Positions 1 through 8,891 of a stretch of 64,000 nt of DNA are shown here, one piece after another (position 1 is the first letter of the stretch; every line of letters starts with the position of its first letter). Below the pieces are notes generated by a model. That model did not search any database. It saw only the letters and a program-made list of their open reading frames with translations, and was not told the DNA's origin. Location of the stretch: assembly GCF_010233585.1 (NCBI RefSeq), contig NZ_CP045997.1:8173896-8237895 (forward strand), written 5' to 3'. Source of the stretch: Spirosoma endbachense (GTDB taxonomy: Bacteria > Bacteroidota > Bacteroidia > Cytophagales > Spirosomataceae). A program made the translations under genes and the position numbers.

Positions 1-1
1 A

Positions 2-2014
2 ACCGTAGCGATCCCTCACAACGTTGTGCGATTGCCTGTTCAGGTAACGAGTATTTCACCAGCACCCGCCACTGGCAACTATCTGCTGGGTTTATCGCAT
101 TCGGGTGTACTATCGTGGAAGCCAGCCGCCAATCAATTTCAGTTATTGCCGTATCCCACTGATGCATTTACGCAGCAGATTCGGTGGATTCAGGGTCGCC
201 CTTTTGCCTTTACGGATAAAGGGGTTTTTGTGGGCGATAAAACGAATGGCCGTTTTTCGCTCTGGGAGCCGACAGCTCGTCTGTTTAAGAACACTGACTT
301 TCGAGATGGTTTACTCGACCGAAAAGGACGTCTCTGGATTGCTAACCTGAACGAAGGTCTGAAAGTAATAGATCCCCTCACGAATCAGGAAATCAAACTC
401 TGGTCTGACAAAGAGGCTGGTAAATTGTTAAATCTCACCTACGTAAAAGGTGTTCTGGAAGGTATTGATGGACGTATCTGGGTGGCTACCTGCTCGCGTG
501 GTCTATTCTTTTTCGACGAAAAACAGAGCCAATTTATCAACATCGATAAACTGCCGGACAATAAAGGAATACGCATCGGTGGCGATTGCATCAATGGTAT
601 GCGACGAACCACGGATGGATCTATTCTGATTTCCAGTTGGGGAGGTGTATCGAAAATATCGGCTAAAGGTAAGATTTTAACCACGTTCGAATTTAAGACC
701 GATGCACTGATCGACACCTACTGCTCTAATATTGCGGAAGCACCTGACAGGAATCTCTGGTTTAGCACCAATGAAGGAATCCACATAGCCAATCCCAAAA
801 CCCATGCTATCCGTTACCTCACCACCATTGAGGGATTGTTCAGTAATGCGCCGGTCGGGTTCTTCTATAGCCCGGCAAATGAATTGTTTCTGGGGCATAC
901 CAATGCCATCAATATTCTAAATATTAACCAGTTAAACAGGCAGATAACGACCCCAAAGATAGCCATCAGTTCGGTTGAGGTGAAGGGTAAAATGCTCCAT
1001 CAGGACCTCACGGAAGAGATTGTTCTTCAACCCGACGAAAATCTACTAACGTTCAACTTTACGACACTGAATTTCGAGCCTACTTCCCAAAACCTGTATA
1101 GTTACCAGTTAGAAGGCTTTGAACCCAACTGGGTCGAGATGGGTAATCAGCATACGGTTTCCTTTACAAATTTGCCCGCTAAATCGTATACATTACGCGT
1201 AAGAAGCAGCAACAATTCGGGTATAAAGAGCGATAAACCGCTGGTTATCCGATTAATGGTAAAACCTTATTTTACAAGTACCTGGTTTTTTAGGACGCTT
1301 ATTGGATTGTCCATTGCCGCCCTGATTGTTGGCATGATGCGCTGGCGTGTCAATACGCTTGCCGAACGGAACCAGCTGGATCTGGAAATTGCGGAGTGGC
1401 GACTGAAAGCCCTGCAATCGCAGATGAATCCGCATTTTCTGTTTAATTCGCTCAATTCAGTCCAGAATTATCTGCTTACAAATCGCGGTGTCGAAGGCGC
1501 TAAATACCTATCGAAGTTCTCTAAATTGGTGCGCCGGATTATGGAGAATTCGAACCACCAGTATCTTCACTTCGAGAAAATTATCGACACCTTACGCATG
1601 TACGTCGAAATCGAATCGTTTCGCTTCAACCACGAATTCAGCTATTCGTTCGATATTGAAGAGAATGATGTGCTTCAGGATGCACTCCTGCCACCGATGC
1701 TGCTTCAACCCTATGTCGAGAATGCCATCTGGCACGGCCTGATGCCGAAAGAAGGAGAAAAGAAACTGAAAATTACGGCTCGGGTTCATCAGAATCACAT
1801 TGTTTGTATTATTGAAGACAACGGTGTAGGACGCGAGTTTGCACCCCGGACAGAAGGCCATATTTCGCGCGGGCAGGAAATGACAAAAGGAATTTTTGAA
1901 TCACTTCGTCGGAAAGACAGTGAAGCCAAAATAGAGATGATCGATTTGTTTGATGATAACAACAACCCGGCAGGAACGAGGGTACAAATGACGATTCCTA
2001 TCGAAAAAGTATAA
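2..2014 (+). CDS. Sensor histidine kinase, Reg_prop/Y_Y_Y/LytS type (5' end outside window)
   Basis: Membrane sensor kinase that should phosphorylate the LytTR regulator encoded 4 bp downstream. The reading frame is open to the left window edge, so the GTG at 26 is probably not the start and the N-terminus is missing. Visible parts, counted from 26: two-component-propeller repeats (about residues 1-310, e.g. DGRIWVAT, DRNLWFST), a Y_Y_Y domain (about 335-405), one membrane segment (about 418-437), then a His_kinase (PF06580) domain with the box NPHFLFNSLN (His470), and an ATPase domain with LQPYVENAIWHG and EDNGVG. The architecture is that of one-component-like carbohydrate or envelope sensors in Bacteroidota, with the propeller outside the cytoplasm. 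The signal sensed cannot be read from sequence. Confidence 0.93.
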   Translation, partial: TVAIPHNVVRLPVQVTSISPAPATGNYLLGLSHSGVLSWKPAANQFQLLPYPTDAFTQQIRWIQGRPFAFTDKGVFVGDKTNGRFSLWEPTARLFKNTDFRDGLLDRKGRLWIANLNEGLKVIDPLTNQEIKLWSDKEAGKLLNLTYVKGVLEGIDGRIWVATCSRGLFFFDEKQSQFINIDKLPDNKGIRIGGDCINGMRRTTDGSILISSWGGVSKISAKGKILTTFEFKTDALIDTYCSNIAEAPDRNLWFSTNEGIHIANPKTHAIRYLTTIEGLFSNAPVGFFYSPANELFLGHTNAINILNINQLNRQITTPKIAISSVEVKGKMLHQDLTEEIVLQPDENLLTFNFTTLNFEPTSQNLYSYQLEGFEPNWVEMGNQHTVSFTNLPAKSYTLRVRSSNNSGIKSDKPLVIRLMVKPYFTSTWFFRTLIGLSIAALIVGMMRWRVNTLAERNQLDLEIAEWRLKALQSQMNPHFLFNSLNSVQNYLLTNRGVEGAKYLSKFSKLVRRIMENSNHQYLHFEKIIDTLRMYVEIESFRFNHEFSYSFDIEENDVLQDALLPPMLLQPYVENAIWHGLMPKEGEKKLKITARVHQNHIVCIIEDNGVGREFAPRTEGHISRGQEMTKGIFESLRRKDSEAKIEMIDLFDDNNNPAGTRVQMTIPIEKV

Positions 2015-2018
2015 GACC

Positions 2019-2822
2019 ATGAAACGCCTACGCGCTGCGATTATTGACGACGAAACAAATGCCCGTGAGGCCCTGACCAATCTGCTACAGATTCTCTGCC
2101 CGGAGGTGGAAATTTGTGGCGAAGCTAAAAATGCTGATCTGGGCATCGAACTGATTAAGAAAGAACACCCCGACCTGGTTTTTCTTGATATTCAGATGCC
2201 AGGCAAAACGGGCTTCGATTTGCTGTCGAGTTTCGAAAAAGTAGATTTTGGCGTGATTTTCACGACCGCTTATCAGGAATATGCCATTCGGGCGTTTCGG
2301 TTCAGTGCGATCGATTACCTGCTCAAGCCGATTGATCCTGAAGAGTTACAGGCTGCCGTCGAAAAGTCGAAATCGCAGGTGGCAAGCGTAAATCCTCAAC
2401 AGCTTCAGATTTTACAGGAACACCTCGACATTCCACAAAGTCTTCGGTTGATTCAGCGGAAAAAAAATGACAACCAGCGCATTGCTCTACCTACTGCTGA
2501 AGGCATTCACTTTGTGCAGATGACCGATATTATCCAGTGTGAATCGCTGGGGTCGTACACCAAATTTCACCTGACCAAAGGCCCGGCTATTGTTGTGTCA
2601 CGCTTGTTGAAAGAGTACGAAGAAATTCTGGATAACTATTACTTTTTTCGGGTACACCAGTCAAATATCATTAATCTCGAACACATCAAACGATACGTAA
2701 AAGGCGACGGCGGACAGGTCTGGATGAGTGATAATACCGAAATAGAAGTATCGCGTCGCCGGAAAGATGAATTCCTGTCGTTACTCTCTGATTTTTACGT
2801 GAATTCGGGTAAGCTACGGTAA
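2019..2822 (+). CDS. LytTR-family response regulator
   Basis: Cytoplasmic DNA-binding response regulator, 267 residues. The receiver domain (about 1-120) carries the acidic pair IDDE, the phospho-acceptor Asp in LVFLDIQMPG (about residue 57) and the conserved Lys in LLKPID. A LytTR DNA-binding domain follows (about 155-260; IQCESLGSYTKF, FRVHQSNIINL). It begins 4 bp after the kinase stop, so the two are almost certainly co-transcribed and form a LytS/LytR-type pair. Targets are unknown. Confidence 0.95.
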   Translation: MKRLRAAIIDDETNAREALTNLLQILCPEVEICGEAKNADLGIELIKKEHPDLVFLDIQMPGKTGFDLLSSFEKVDFGVIFTTAYQEYAIRAFRFSAIDYLLKPIDPEELQAAVEKSKSQVASVNPQQLQILQEHLDIPQSLRLIQRKKNDNQRIALPTAEGIHFVQMTDIIQCESLGSYTKFHLTKGPAIVVSRLLKEYEEILDNYYFFRVHQSNIINLEHIKRYVKGDGGQVWMSDNTEIEVSRRRKDEFLSLLSDFYVNSGKLR

Positions 2823-3016
2823 AACAGAAAATGAGCGGGTGCGCTATAGCAGCTTATCGTCATTGAAGAAATAGGCAGAATACCCGTTCCCACACGCTTA
2901 CCAATTATCATGTCAATATATACTGCCTTTATTAGGCTAAAATTAAGAAAATGTATTGGCAATTAGTAAACTATTTTCTTGTTTTTGTTGATCAAAAAGC
3001 TGCAGCAGGAAGTATT

Positions 3017-3061
3017 GCGACACTAAAATAGCTCTGATAATCAGAGCTATTTTAGTGTCGC
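3017..3061. repeat. Perfect 21-bp inverted repeat (hairpin)
   Basis: Left arm 3017-3037 (begins GCGACACTAAAATAG) is exactly complementary to right arm 3041-3061, with a 3-nt loop TAA. It lies about 195 bp after the LytTR gene. There is no T-run after either arm, so it is not a textbook intrinsic terminator. It could be an mRNA 3'-end structure, a miniature-element end or a cruciform. Confidence 0.85.
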
Positions 3062-3278
3062 GGCTTTACGCCCTTGCCGATGTTGAATGAAAAACCAATA
3101 AGTTGTCTCAACCTCCAACTTTCGGTCAATGGTACAAACGCCTGAGTTGTGGCAGGTGACAGGGCCAGGTTTAGACACAGTGGGGCTTTGTACGAAATAA
3201 TGTACGCTTAATGGGTTTAGTTTGTGAAGATACATTGAATTCCTATCTTACAAGTCAGAACTAAACCCTTGATTACCA

Positions 3279-3408
3279 ATGAAAAAACCCACAAATTGCC
3301 CTATGGGGAATGGTTTATATCATCATCTTTGGGCTTCATCTTAGTTTTATTCCGAACACGATACTGCTCACTTTCGGCATACCAAAGAAATTTGACTTCG
3401 CGTATTGA
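3279..3408 (+). pseudogene. Relic of a small membrane protein (A-tract frameshift, truncated)
   Basis: An ATG at 3279 is followed by six A residues and runs to an early stop. Removing one A gives a continuous frame MKNPQIALWGMVYIIIFG then LHLSFIPNTILLTFGIPK, ending at TGA 3406-3408. The hydrophobic sequence resembles the N-terminus of a small Bacteroidota membrane protein family (FIPNT...LFGFP pattern, recalled from memory). Such proteins are usually about 120-140 residues, so this would be both frameshifted and cut short. A sequencing error in the A-tract cannot be excluded, but it would still leave only 43 codons. Confidence 0.4.
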
Positions 3409-3524
3409 CTATGCTATGTAGTAACTCAACTGATTGAAGGTATACAGGTGTAAACCACCTATGGTAATGTTAATTTATTTGCTCCGTATCAGTAACTTCC
3501 TCAAACCCTTCTATCTTTTTACCC

Positions 3525-4700
3525 ATGAAACGTGCATACCTGACTACCCTTACGCCTTTGCGCGGGATAGCTGCCCTTTTAATGGTAGTTTTCCATTTCA
3601 ATATGCTTGTGTTGCCAATTATTAATCCTGCCATCACTCAATTACACCGCCGTTGGTATTTATTCGTAGACTTTTTCTTCATTCTGAGTGGCTTCATTAT
3701 AACGTATGTATATGGAAGCTGGTTTGAAGATCGGGTGTTGGCCGTATCGTTTCGGCGCTATATGGCAGCCCGGTTTGCCCGAATTTATCCGCTCCACATT
3801 TTAACGCTCCTCTGGGTAATTGGGCTTTATTTACTGCTCACTCAGGGGTATCATGTCGTTTTAGACCCTATTGCTCAGGGGGTCTTTGACGCATCAGCTA
3901 TTCCAATGCATGTGTTAATGCTACATGGCTTTAATACCGTTCGGTCAGCAACATGGAATACTCCATCGTGGTCTATTGGCAGCGAATGGCTACTCTATTT
4001 GCTATTTCCAATACTGATGCTCGGCTTCCGGCGGTTGCCTTCAATGGGCAGATTCGCTCTGTTGCTCGTGGTATTGGGGTTATACTACTATTTGACAAAG
4101 TCAATTCAGGCTGGTCAGCCCTACAAGCCCTGGCTTTGGTTGCTACCCAATACGCTTGACAACATCACCTTCCCAATGAGTTTTCTGCGCTGTTTTACGG
4201 GCTTTTTGCTTGGTATGATTACTTATCATGCTTATAATCAGCAGTCGGGCCTGTACTGGTTGCGCCGGAGTTGGGTATTTGTCGCGTTGGGTATTGGACT
4301 GGCCATAAGCTATCATCTACAGTTATCTGATACGCTGACAATCTGGTTTTTTCCCTTACTGATTTTAGGTGCCTGCTATAACACCGGGCGCGTGTCGAAG
4401 TTGTTGCAAACCCGCCCGTTCCAACGTCTTGGCGATTGGTCATACTCGATTTATATGGTACACATGCCCATTCTGTTTTCGTTTCTGACCATACAACTTA
4501 TTAATCCGCCAGCCCCATCTGCCCCGGCTAAACCGCTTGTGTACGGCCTTGCAGGACCAATTACCTGCATCGTTTTTGTCGCTATTGTGCTGGGCGTATC
4601 GGCCCTATCGTACCGGTTTGTAGAACTTCCAGCCCGTAGCTATCTGAATAGAAAACTAAAATCCAGACAACTGACCAACCAGACACTCAAATTTTCATAA
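3525..4700 (+). CDS. Acyltransferase 3 family membrane protein (OafA/YrhL-like)
   Basis: Integral membrane O-acyltransferase, 391 residues, with about ten hydrophobic segments. Family signatures are LRGIAALLMVVFHF near the N-terminus (the His is the proposed catalytic residue), the FFILSGFIITYVY segment, the RFARIYPLH loop, and WSYSIYMVHMPI near the C-terminus. Members transfer acetyl or other acyl groups to polysaccharide, lipopolysaccharide or peptidoglycan at the outer face of the inner membrane. No SGNH domain is fused. It stands alone, convergent with the permease gene to its right, so its acceptor cannot be inferred. Confidence 0.9.
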   Translation: MKRAYLTTLTPLRGIAALLMVVFHFNMLVLPIINPAITQLHRRWYLFVDFFFILSGFIITYVYGSWFEDRVLAVSFRRYMAARFARIYPLHILTLLWVIGLYLLLTQGYHVVLDPIAQGVFDASAIPMHVLMLHGFNTVRSATWNTPSWSIGSEWLLYLLFPILMLGFRRLPSMGRFALLLVVLGLYYYLTKSIQAGQPYKPWLWLLPNTLDNITFPMSFLRCFTGFLLGMITYHAYNQQSGLYWLRRSWVFVALGIGLAISYHLQLSDTLTIWFFPLLILGACYNTGRVSKLLQTRPFQRLGDWSYSIYMVHMPILFSFLTIQLINPPAPSAPAKPLVYGLAGPITCIVFVAIVLGVSALSYRFVELPARSYLNRKLKSRQLTNQTLKFS

Positions 4701-4730
4701 AAGCTACCTTTTATTGATTTAGGGCTTTCA

Positions 4731-7484
4731 TTACTCACTGCGCAAACTCTTTACCGGGTTCATCAGCGCGGCTTTGATGCTGTGAAAACTTACCGTAGCA
4801 AGTGCAATGACTATGGCAGCAAGCCCGACTAAAATGAATATCCAGATGCTTATTTCTATTCGATACGAATAGCTATCCAGCCATTTCTGCATAAAGAACC
4901 AGGCCAGGGGCGTTGCAATTACGATGGCCAGAACGACCATTTTTACGAAGTCCTGTGAGAGAATAAAAACGATATTTGGGATGCTGGCACCCAGCACTTT
5001 CCGAACGCCAATTTCTTTGGTTCGCTGCTCAATGACCATCAGCGCCACAGCAAACAGACCCAGACAGGACAGCAGAATGGCTATGCCCGAAGCAAGGCTA
5101 AAAATCTGCGAAAGCCGTTCTTCGTTCTTATACCAGGAATCGGTATTCTCATCCAGAAATGAAGCGATAAATTCGGATTGAGGAGCTACTTCTTTCCAGA
5201 TCGCTTTCAATTTATCCATCGAACCCGCCAGACTCTGCGGGGCCACTCTGACAAAAATGTAGGGAATGGATTGAGAATGAGCCAGGTACATTGTGATTGG
5301 CTTTTTCTCATTCTTTGTAGAATACAGATTGAAATCGGGTACCAGACCAATAATCTGATACTTGACGCCAGCGGTGTCGGTCTGGAAAAATTTGCCAATC
5401 GGATCTTTTTCACCGATCATTTTGGCCATACTTTCCGTAATAATCACTCGGTCGAGCGTATCTGACGAATAGGCCGGACTGAACTCACGGCCAGCTACTA
5501 ATTTGATATTAAGGGTTTTAAGGTAATCATAATCGACCTGCAACCAGTCGGTCGAAATCTCTTTCTCCTTATAAGTGAACCCTATAACGGATCGCGACGT
5601 ACTTCGATCCTTACCCAGTCCGAGGTTTACGGTACTGCCAGAGAGTGCTATAACAGTGGGGTCGTTGGCCAGCATATTCCGCATCCGTTTGAGCGCCTGC
5701 TGCCCATTTACCTTGTTGCCGACCGGAATGCTGATCACCTGCTCTTTCTGAAAGCCCAATGGTTGTTTACGCATGTAATCGACCTGCTGAACGGCTATAA
5801 TTGTACAGCAAATCAATAAACTCGACAGCATGAATTGGGTAACAATGAGCGAGTTGCGGAGAATGCCGGGACGCTTTATCGTGATTTTCCCCTTCAATAC
5901 CTCTACCGCATTGAATTTCGACATTTGCCACGCCGGATAGCCACCGGCCACCAGCGTAACCACAATAAAAATGCTTAGTATGAGGGCGAGCTTGTCGGGT
6001 TGTAATACATAATCCAGGCTCAGCTTGCCCTGAAACGTGGTGTTAAAAGTTGGTAAAAGCAGATAAGCCAAAATCAGCCCGACAACAAAGCCAACAAAAC
6101 AAATAATGGCCGCTTCGCCCCAGATCTGAACGAAAAGCTGGTTTTTAAGCGCACCCAACGACTTACGAACGCCTACTTCTTTCGCACGTGTAAAGGATCG
6201 GGCAACACTCAGATTAATGAAGTTGATACAGGCAATCAGCAGGATAAAAAAGGCAATTCCCGATAGGGCGTAAACAAGCGTAATGGGTGCTCCGGCCCCA
6301 CCCGATATGGCCGTATCAAAATGCACATCCGACAGTTTCTGTAATCGTAAGGCAAACACGTCGCCACGTTCATCAGGTTTTGCGCCTTTCTTTTTAAGGC
6401 TCTCAAAACTTCCTGAAAAGTACTTTTGGGCAAAGGACTTTAATCGGTTTTCAAACGCTGTCTGATCGACATGCGGGGCTATTTTTACAAACGCTTTATG
6501 CGACATAGCGTCCCATCTGTCTTTATCGACCTGATAGCTACCCGAATTGGCAATTTGGATGAACGCATCGTATTGAATCGAGGAATTGTCGGGAAAATCG
6601 CCTAGTACGCCCGTTACAATAAAATCTTTTTTGTTGTCATCTAAGCCCAGTTGTACTCGTTTGCCCATTGGATCTTCGTTGCCAAAGACGGCTTTAGCCA
6701 TATGCTGACTAATGACGATGTTGCTGCGGTCATTAAGCGCTGTTGCCTTGTTTCCGTTGAGCATTGGGAAGGAGAATATTTTCAGAAAATCAGGATCGGT
6801 TAGCATGACCTGCTTGTCGAAATATTTTCCATTATATGTCACCACATTACTGCCATTCATTAGCCTTGCAGCCGCTTCTACTTCGGGAAACTCTGCTTTT
6901 AGCGTTGGAATCAGGGGAAGCGGCATCGACCCCGACCGGCTGGCCTTTTCGGGATCATTAGAGAAAAGATAGGTCTGGAAAATACGGCCGCCATCTTCAT
7001 GGAAGGAATCGAATGATAGCTGGAAATAAGCGGTCAGAAACAAAAAGACACTGACAAAGAAGGCTACCGAAAGACCGATAACATTGATGGCTGCATAGCC
7101 TTTGCTTTTCCAAAGGTTACGAAATGCAATTTTCAGATAATTACGTAGCATAGAATGATGGAGTAAAGATGGTCGGGGATACTCACCATATCGGGTGTGC
7201 CTGAACTGGTGGGCCGTCGGTTTTGGAAAGTGCTCTGCTGTCTTGATCGTATTAGTTGTGCTGGAAATAAGGGCAACGGCTCGGCGTGAAATAAAGTAAG
7301 GGCGAAGGAACCGGAGCACCTCAACTACATACTGCTGGCGGGCTTTTAGCTCACCAACCTGTGCTACCTGATCGGCAAACTGCTCGTGCAGATCACCCAG
7401 TAGTTCTTCCAGCAATTGAGGAGGGCATAGCCACTTAAGCAAACGGTCGGCCCAGATCGGGGGAGTGGGGGAGTAGTTAGCCAT
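4731..7484 (-). CDS. ABC transporter permease with N-terminal permease-prefix domain (FtsX/MacB type)
   Basis: Inner-membrane permease of 917 residues. A permease-prefix region (about 1-80; PPIWADRLLKWLCPPQLLEELLG) precedes two FtsX/MacB modules. Each module has a membrane segment, a large MacB-type periplasmic domain and three further segments; the repeated cytoplasmic motif is KEVGVRKSLGA in the first and KEIGVRKVLGA in the second. Such fused permeases belong to MacB-like mechanotransmission ABC systems, acting in export or stress response. No ATPase is encoded next to it. It starts 3 bp after the PadR gene stop, so the two form one leftward transcription unit, which is the usual layout for this permease type in Cytophagales. 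Confidence 0.92.
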   Translation of the reverse strand: MANYSPTPPIWADRLLKWLCPPQLLEELLGDLHEQFADQVAQVGELKARQQYVVEVLRFLRPYFISRRAVALISSTTNTIKTAEHFPKPTAHQFRHTRYGEYPRPSLLHHSMLRNYLKIAFRNLWKSKGYAAINVIGLSVAFFVSVFLFLTAYFQLSFDSFHEDGGRIFQTYLFSNDPEKASRSGSMPLPLIPTLKAEFPEVEAAARLMNGSNVVTYNGKYFDKQVMLTDPDFLKIFSFPMLNGNKATALNDRSNIVISQHMAKAVFGNEDPMGKRVQLGLDDNKKDFIVTGVLGDFPDNSSIQYDAFIQIANSGSYQVDKDRWDAMSHKAFVKIAPHVDQTAFENRLKSFAQKYFSGSFESLKKKGAKPDERGDVFALRLQKLSDVHFDTAISGGAGAPITLVYALSGIAFFILLIACINFINLSVARSFTRAKEVGVRKSLGALKNQLFVQIWGEAAIICFVGFVVGLILAYLLLPTFNTTFQGKLSLDYVLQPDKLALILSIFIVVTLVAGGYPAWQMSKFNAVEVLKGKITIKRPGILRNSLIVTQFMLSSLLICCTIIAVQQVDYMRKQPLGFQKEQVISIPVGNKVNGQQALKRMRNMLANDPTVIALSGSTVNLGLGKDRSTSRSVIGFTYKEKEISTDWLQVDYDYLKTLNIKLVAGREFSPAYSSDTLDRVIITESMAKMIGEKDPIGKFFQTDTAGVKYQIIGLVPDFNLYSTKNEKKPITMYLAHSQSIPYIFVRVAPQSLAGSMDKLKAIWKEVAPQSEFIASFLDENTDSWYKNEERLSQIFSLASGIAILLSCLGLFAVALMVIEQRTKEIGVRKVLGASIPNIVFILSQDFVKMVVLAIVIATPLAWFFMQKWLDSYSYRIEISIWIFILVGLAAIVIALATVSFHSIKAALMNPVKSLRSE

Positions 7485-7487
7485 GAT

Positions 7488-7814
7488 TTACGACACAGAA
7501 GGGTTAGGAATGGAGTCCCACAGGTGATTACGAACTTCCCTCAGTTCGCCCAGCGTCTGTTTGCCTGATGCCGTAATAGCGAAAAGCCGTTTTCTACGGC
7601 CTCCTCTGGCTGTTGTAGCACCACCCAGTTCAGAGTGTACGAAGCCTTTTTCTTCCAAACGATACAGGGCGATATGTACGCCACTAAGACTGATGGTGCG
7701 GTTGGTGCGTTGCTTCAGCTCGGCCGCTACGGTAACGCCATAAGCTCCCCCTTCCAATACGGCTACGGTGAGTAAGACCAATTCTTCAAATTCGCCTAAA
7801 TATGCTCTACCCAT
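7488..7814 (-). CDS. PadR-family transcriptional regulator
   Basis: Small winged-helix regulator of 108 residues. The PadR core (about 8-95) contains LVLLTVAVLEGGAYGVTV, SGVHIALYRLEEKGFV and the wing GGRRKRLFAITASG. These proteins bind DNA as dimers and usually repress neighbouring transporter genes. It is the first gene of a two-gene unit with the permease at 4731-7484. A palindromic operator candidate lies 118 bp upstream (7932-7955). Confidence 0.93.
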   Translation of the reverse strand: MGRAYLGEFEELVLLTVAVLEGGAYGVTVAAELKQRTNRTISLSGVHIALYRLEEKGFVHSELGGATTARGGRRKRLFAITASGKQTLGELREVRNHLWDSIPNPSVS

Positions 7815-7931
7815 AATCGCAAATGATCGCCTTTCATATTTTCTTGTTATTTGCTAAACAAATGCCTTGCCAAACCAGAAAAAGGTCGATTCTACTTAAT
7901 TCTGGCCTATTTTGGGTATTTGCCGGTTCGC

Positions 7932-7976
7932 ATCTTGTCCGTTTCTGGACAAGATAAGTACGTTTCTGGACAGTAC
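7932..7976. promoter_or_regulatory. Palindromic operator candidate with repeated half-site
   Basis: ATCTTGTCC (7932-7940) and GGACAAGAT (7947-7955) are exact reverse complements separated by GTTTCT. The half GTTTCTGGACA recurs 21 bp later at 7962-7972, two turns of B-DNA, itself bracketed by GTAC at 7958-7961 and 7973-7976. The geometry suits a dimeric or tandem-bound regulator. PadR is the obvious candidate, but this is inference. Confidence 0.5.
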
Positions 7977-8146
7977 CTGGATGCGGATAACAGCCCTCAG
8001 GCCAGGCTTTATGGATGGCTTTCCGATTGCTCAGGCACTATAGTCATCGGACATTGATCGAAACGAATAGTTTCCCGGATTTACCACTTTTTGGGCTATT
8101 CTCACCGTGCTTAAAGCCAAACCTTCCTCCTACATAGTTTCATCTA

Positions 8147-8174
8147 TTGACCCGTTCCGGTTGTCGTAGTTTTG
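8147..8174 (+). promoter_or_regulatory. Candidate promoter for the lipoprotein gene
   Basis: TAGTTTTG (8167-8174) fits the Bacteroidota -7 consensus TAnnTTTG. ATTG ending at 8149 is a weak -33 candidate with a 17-bp spacer, shorter than usual. The predicted transcript would begin near 8181, about 70 nt before the ATG. Confidence 0.35.
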
Positions 8175-8251
8175 ACATGTCAAGCGAACGAAAGAGCAAT
8201 CACCATTCATCTGGTTCGTACCTGATCTACACGTTAAACACTCTATTTTTC

Positions 8252-8746
8252 ATGAAAACCTCTCGCATTGTAATTCTCCTCGCTATCGTTGGTATTGTCG
8301 GCATCAGCTCGTGCAGCAAAAAATCGGATGATGTTACACCCAACCCAACCCAAACAACAACTTCAAGCCAATCGCAGGTGGGTTTTCAGGTGAAGATTGA
8401 TGGAAAGGATTATATGCCAGACTTCGCTTACGCACTCTCATCCTTTACGGGTGCCAATGGCTACTATGCGATTTATGGCCTCGATAGTAAATCAAGCGAT
8501 GTAGTAGCCCTTGCGCTGCCCAATACGGCCGTTGAGGGAACCTATCCTTTGAGTAATGTCAACATTGGCATTCTTACCTTAAATAAAGAAGATTTTTCGA
8601 CTACTAATGGAGGCAGCGGAACAATAACGATTACGAAAAAAACTGCTACCTATATGACCGGAACCTTCAGTTTCACTGCTTTTGATGCAACAGGGCTTAA
8701 GAAACGGACATTGACCGCCGGTACGTTCAATGTAAATATTCGGTAA
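8252..8746 (+). CDS. Small lipoprotein, DUF6252-like
   Basis: Putative cell-envelope lipoprotein of 164 residues. The ATG at 8252 starts a typical lipoprotein signal (MKTSRIVILLAIVGIVGIS) with a lipobox ending SSC (Cys about residue 21), followed by a charged Ser/Lys/Asp linker. A longer frame upstream has no signal peptide, which favours this start. The mature domain (FQVKIDGKDYMPD at its start, alternating strand-like segments, TAGTFNVNIR at its end) resembles DUF6252 proteins, which are common Bacteroidota lipoproteins of unknown function. It is followed by a strong terminator. Confidence 0.85.
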   Translation: MKTSRIVILLAIVGIVGISSCSKKSDDVTPNPTQTTTSSQSQVGFQVKIDGKDYMPDFAYALSSFTGANGYYAIYGLDSKSSDVVALALPNTAVEGTYPLSNVNIGILTLNKEDFSTTNGGSGTITITKKTATYMTGTFSFTAFDATGLKKRTLTAGTFNVNIR

Positions 8747-8773
8747 GTAAGGGTTTTCGGAACCTGAACGACT

Positions 8774-8813
8774 ACAAAAAAACGGCCTGCTTCAAAAGCA
8801 GGCCGTTTTTTTT
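8774..8813. terminator. Bidirectional intrinsic terminator
   Basis: The stem CGGCCTGCT (8783-8791) pairs with AGCAGGCCG (8797-8805). It is flanked by an A-run on the left and eight T on the right, so it can stop transcription in both directions. It lies between the 3' ends of the lipoprotein gene and of topA. Confidence 0.9.
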
Positions 8814-8891
8814 GTCTATAAAAGAAGAAGCCATTTAAAGCCGGTAAGGCCAGCATATCCCGTAATTATCAGACCACCGAATGCTCGATGT

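Larger units (their letters stand above)
2823..3524. other. 702-bp intergenic region with hairpin and gene relic
   Basis: No intact gene was found. It contains a perfect 21-bp inverted repeat (3017-3061) and a frameshifted small membrane-protein relic (3279-3408), both listed separately. A 62-codon minus-strand frame at 3047-3235, ending inside the hairpin, has no recognisable family. The remainder shows no convincing promoter or RNA. Confidence 0.7.
7815..8251. other. 437-bp divergent intergenic region
   Basis: It separates the leftward PadR/permease unit from the rightward lipoprotein gene. It holds a 24-bp palindrome with a repeated half-site (7932-7976) and a candidate promoter for the lipoprotein (8147-8174). 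A 68-codon frame at 7851-8057 runs through the palindrome, lacks family similarity and is not called. Confidence 0.7.

Noticed and set aside
3047..3235. 62-codon minus-strand frame ending in the 21-bp hairpin
   Set aside because: It has a CHNSGVC motif and a basic end that hint at a transposase relic, but no recognisable family and no clear start; not called as a gene.
7851..8057. 68-codon frame through the palindrome region
   Set aside because: Translation of the repeated half-site gives a repeated VSGQ pattern only; no family and no ribosome-binding site.
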